A stretch of DNA of 38,704 nucleotides from contig CALBTC010000418.1 in NCBI GenBank assembly GCA_937967805.1, positions 1-38,704 of the forward strand, written 5' to 3'. The DNA is from an uncultured Anaerolineaceae bacterium. GTDB taxonomy: Bacteria > Chloroflexota > Anaerolineae > Promineifilales > Promineifilaceae. A model generated the notes under the pieces. It was not told the DNA's origin, searched no databases, and saw only the letters and a program-made list of their open reading frames with translations. Below, one piece after another: positions 38,285-38,704 of the stretch. Both the position numbers and the translations under genes were made by a program. How positions within the stretch are numbered: position 1 is the stretch's first letter; each line of letters begins with the position of its first letter.

Positions 38285-38704
38285 ATGAAGCAATTAGTTA
38301 GTAGCAAATATAGTGTGTCCATTTTGGTCTTGGTGTTAATCATGCTGTTGGCTGCCTGCACGCCCACGGGTGACACGCCTGGGGAGCCGGCGCTCAACGA
38401 TAACGTCCCTGGCGAAGCGAATGACAACAATGCCAATGACGACGACACAAACGATAATGCCGTCAATGACAATGATGACAATACAAATGATGGCGATGAC
38501 GATCTAAATGAGAACGATGATGACAATCAGAATGCCGGCAACAGCAATGAAAATATAAACGACAACGACGACAGCAACGACAACGACGATGCCAACGATA
38601 ACGATGACAACGCCAACAGCAATGACGACGATGACGACATGAACGACAACGACGACGATGCTAACAGCAACGACGACGATGATGACGACATGAACGACAA
38701 CGAC
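38285..38704 (+). CDS. Asp/Asn-rich repeat lipoprotein, truncated by the window end
   Basis: 140 codons remain open to the last base. The start is supported by AAGGAG eight bases before the ATG. A signal peptide of the lipoprotein type ends Leu-Leu-Ala-Ala-Cys (Cys22). After a short Thr/Pro/Gly spacer the rest is nearly only Asp and Asn with some Ser, Ala, Gly and Glu, in Asn-Asp-Asn-Asp-Asp patterns; the last part is a 16-residue repeat. The strongly negative, flexible surface tail may bind Ca2+ or other cations, or act as a spacer to a C-terminal domain beyond the window. No family can be named. Confidence 0.8.
   Translation, partial: MKQLVSSKYSVSILVLVLIMLLAACTPTGDTPGEPALNDNVPGEANDNNANDDDTNDNAVNDNDDNTNDGDDDLNENDDDNQNAGNSNENINDNDDSNDNDDANDNDDNANSNDDDDDMNDNDDDANSNDDDDDDMNDND
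38615..38704 (+). repeat. 48-bp tandem coding repeat
   Basis: Two units (38615-38662 and 38663-38704, the second cut by the window end) encode Asn-Ser-Asn-Asp-Asp-Asp-Asp-Asp-Met-Asn-Asp-Asn-Asp-Asp-Asp-Ala with few base changes. Further units may follow outside the window. Confidence 0.85.

Overview
This 38.7 kb window looks like a chromosomal contig of a free-living bacterium, most likely a Chloroflexota member of the Anaerolineae kind. That is an inference from gene content, mid-50s percent GC by eye, and the abundance of short dispersed inverted repeats between genes; no rRNA or other phylogenetic marker is present to prove it. There is no phage, insertion sequence or CRISPR array. Its strongest sequence-level signature is an 8-bp palindrome, ACGGCCGT, seen by eye about 58 times on the given strand when about one copy would be expected by chance. 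It lies inside genes in all frames as well as between them.

Layout. 0-2.7 kb: YbaK-type tRNA deacylase, a GT2 glycosyltransferase and a GT87-like membrane glycosyltransferase. 2.7-6.5 kb (minus): aldo/keto reductase, then a Tat-exported multicopper oxidase translationally coupled to a ZIP metal transporter, with a DtxR/MntR-like operator upstream. 6.5-7.1 kb: a ribbon-helix-helix/MazF toxin-antitoxin pair with a near-consensus promoter and an apparently leaderless mRNA. 7.1-11.9 kb (minus): a translation cluster read as PIN-TRAM protein, gltX, cysS, rlmB. It follows the Bacillus yacL-ispD-ispF-gltX-cysE-cysS-mrnC-rlmB order but lacks the isoprenoid genes ispD and ispF. 12.5-16.7 kb: a membrane protein, a DinB-fold protein coupled to a methyltransferase, a small HTH protein with a repeat-rich operator, and ftsZ. 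16.7-18.7 kb: a candidate structured RNA and a SH3b/beta-propeller lipoprotein.

19.1-27.0 kb is the most interesting part. It is a tightly spaced, co-directional run of a UbiD-family decarboxylase, CPA1 Na+/H+ antiporter, universal stress protein, MscS channel, fused aconitase X, CPA2 antiporter and PII-like protein. UbiD-type and AcnX enzymes are the two signature steps of the modified (archaeal) mevalonate pathway, phosphomevalonate dehydratase and anhydromevalonate phosphate decarboxylase. Finding both in one bacterial operon, together with the missing ispD/ispF, suggests an archaeal-style isoprenoid branch. The rest of the run is ion and osmotic homeostasis.

27-38.7 kb: tRNA-Val(CAC), a membrane-anchored SDR epimerase, a very small membrane protein, an M28 peptidase lipoprotein, a vitamin-K-dependent gamma-carboxylase/HTTM homologue, a VOC protein, an exported hydratase-like protein, a tungsten aldehyde:ferredoxin oxidoreductase, a GT2 glycosyltransferase, an alkyltransferase-like protein with Trp in place of the reactive Cys, a CheY-like receiver, and a right-truncated Asp/Asn-rich lipoprotein. 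Many intergenic gaps hold perfect inverted repeats that look like REP-type dispersed elements rather than ordinary terminators.
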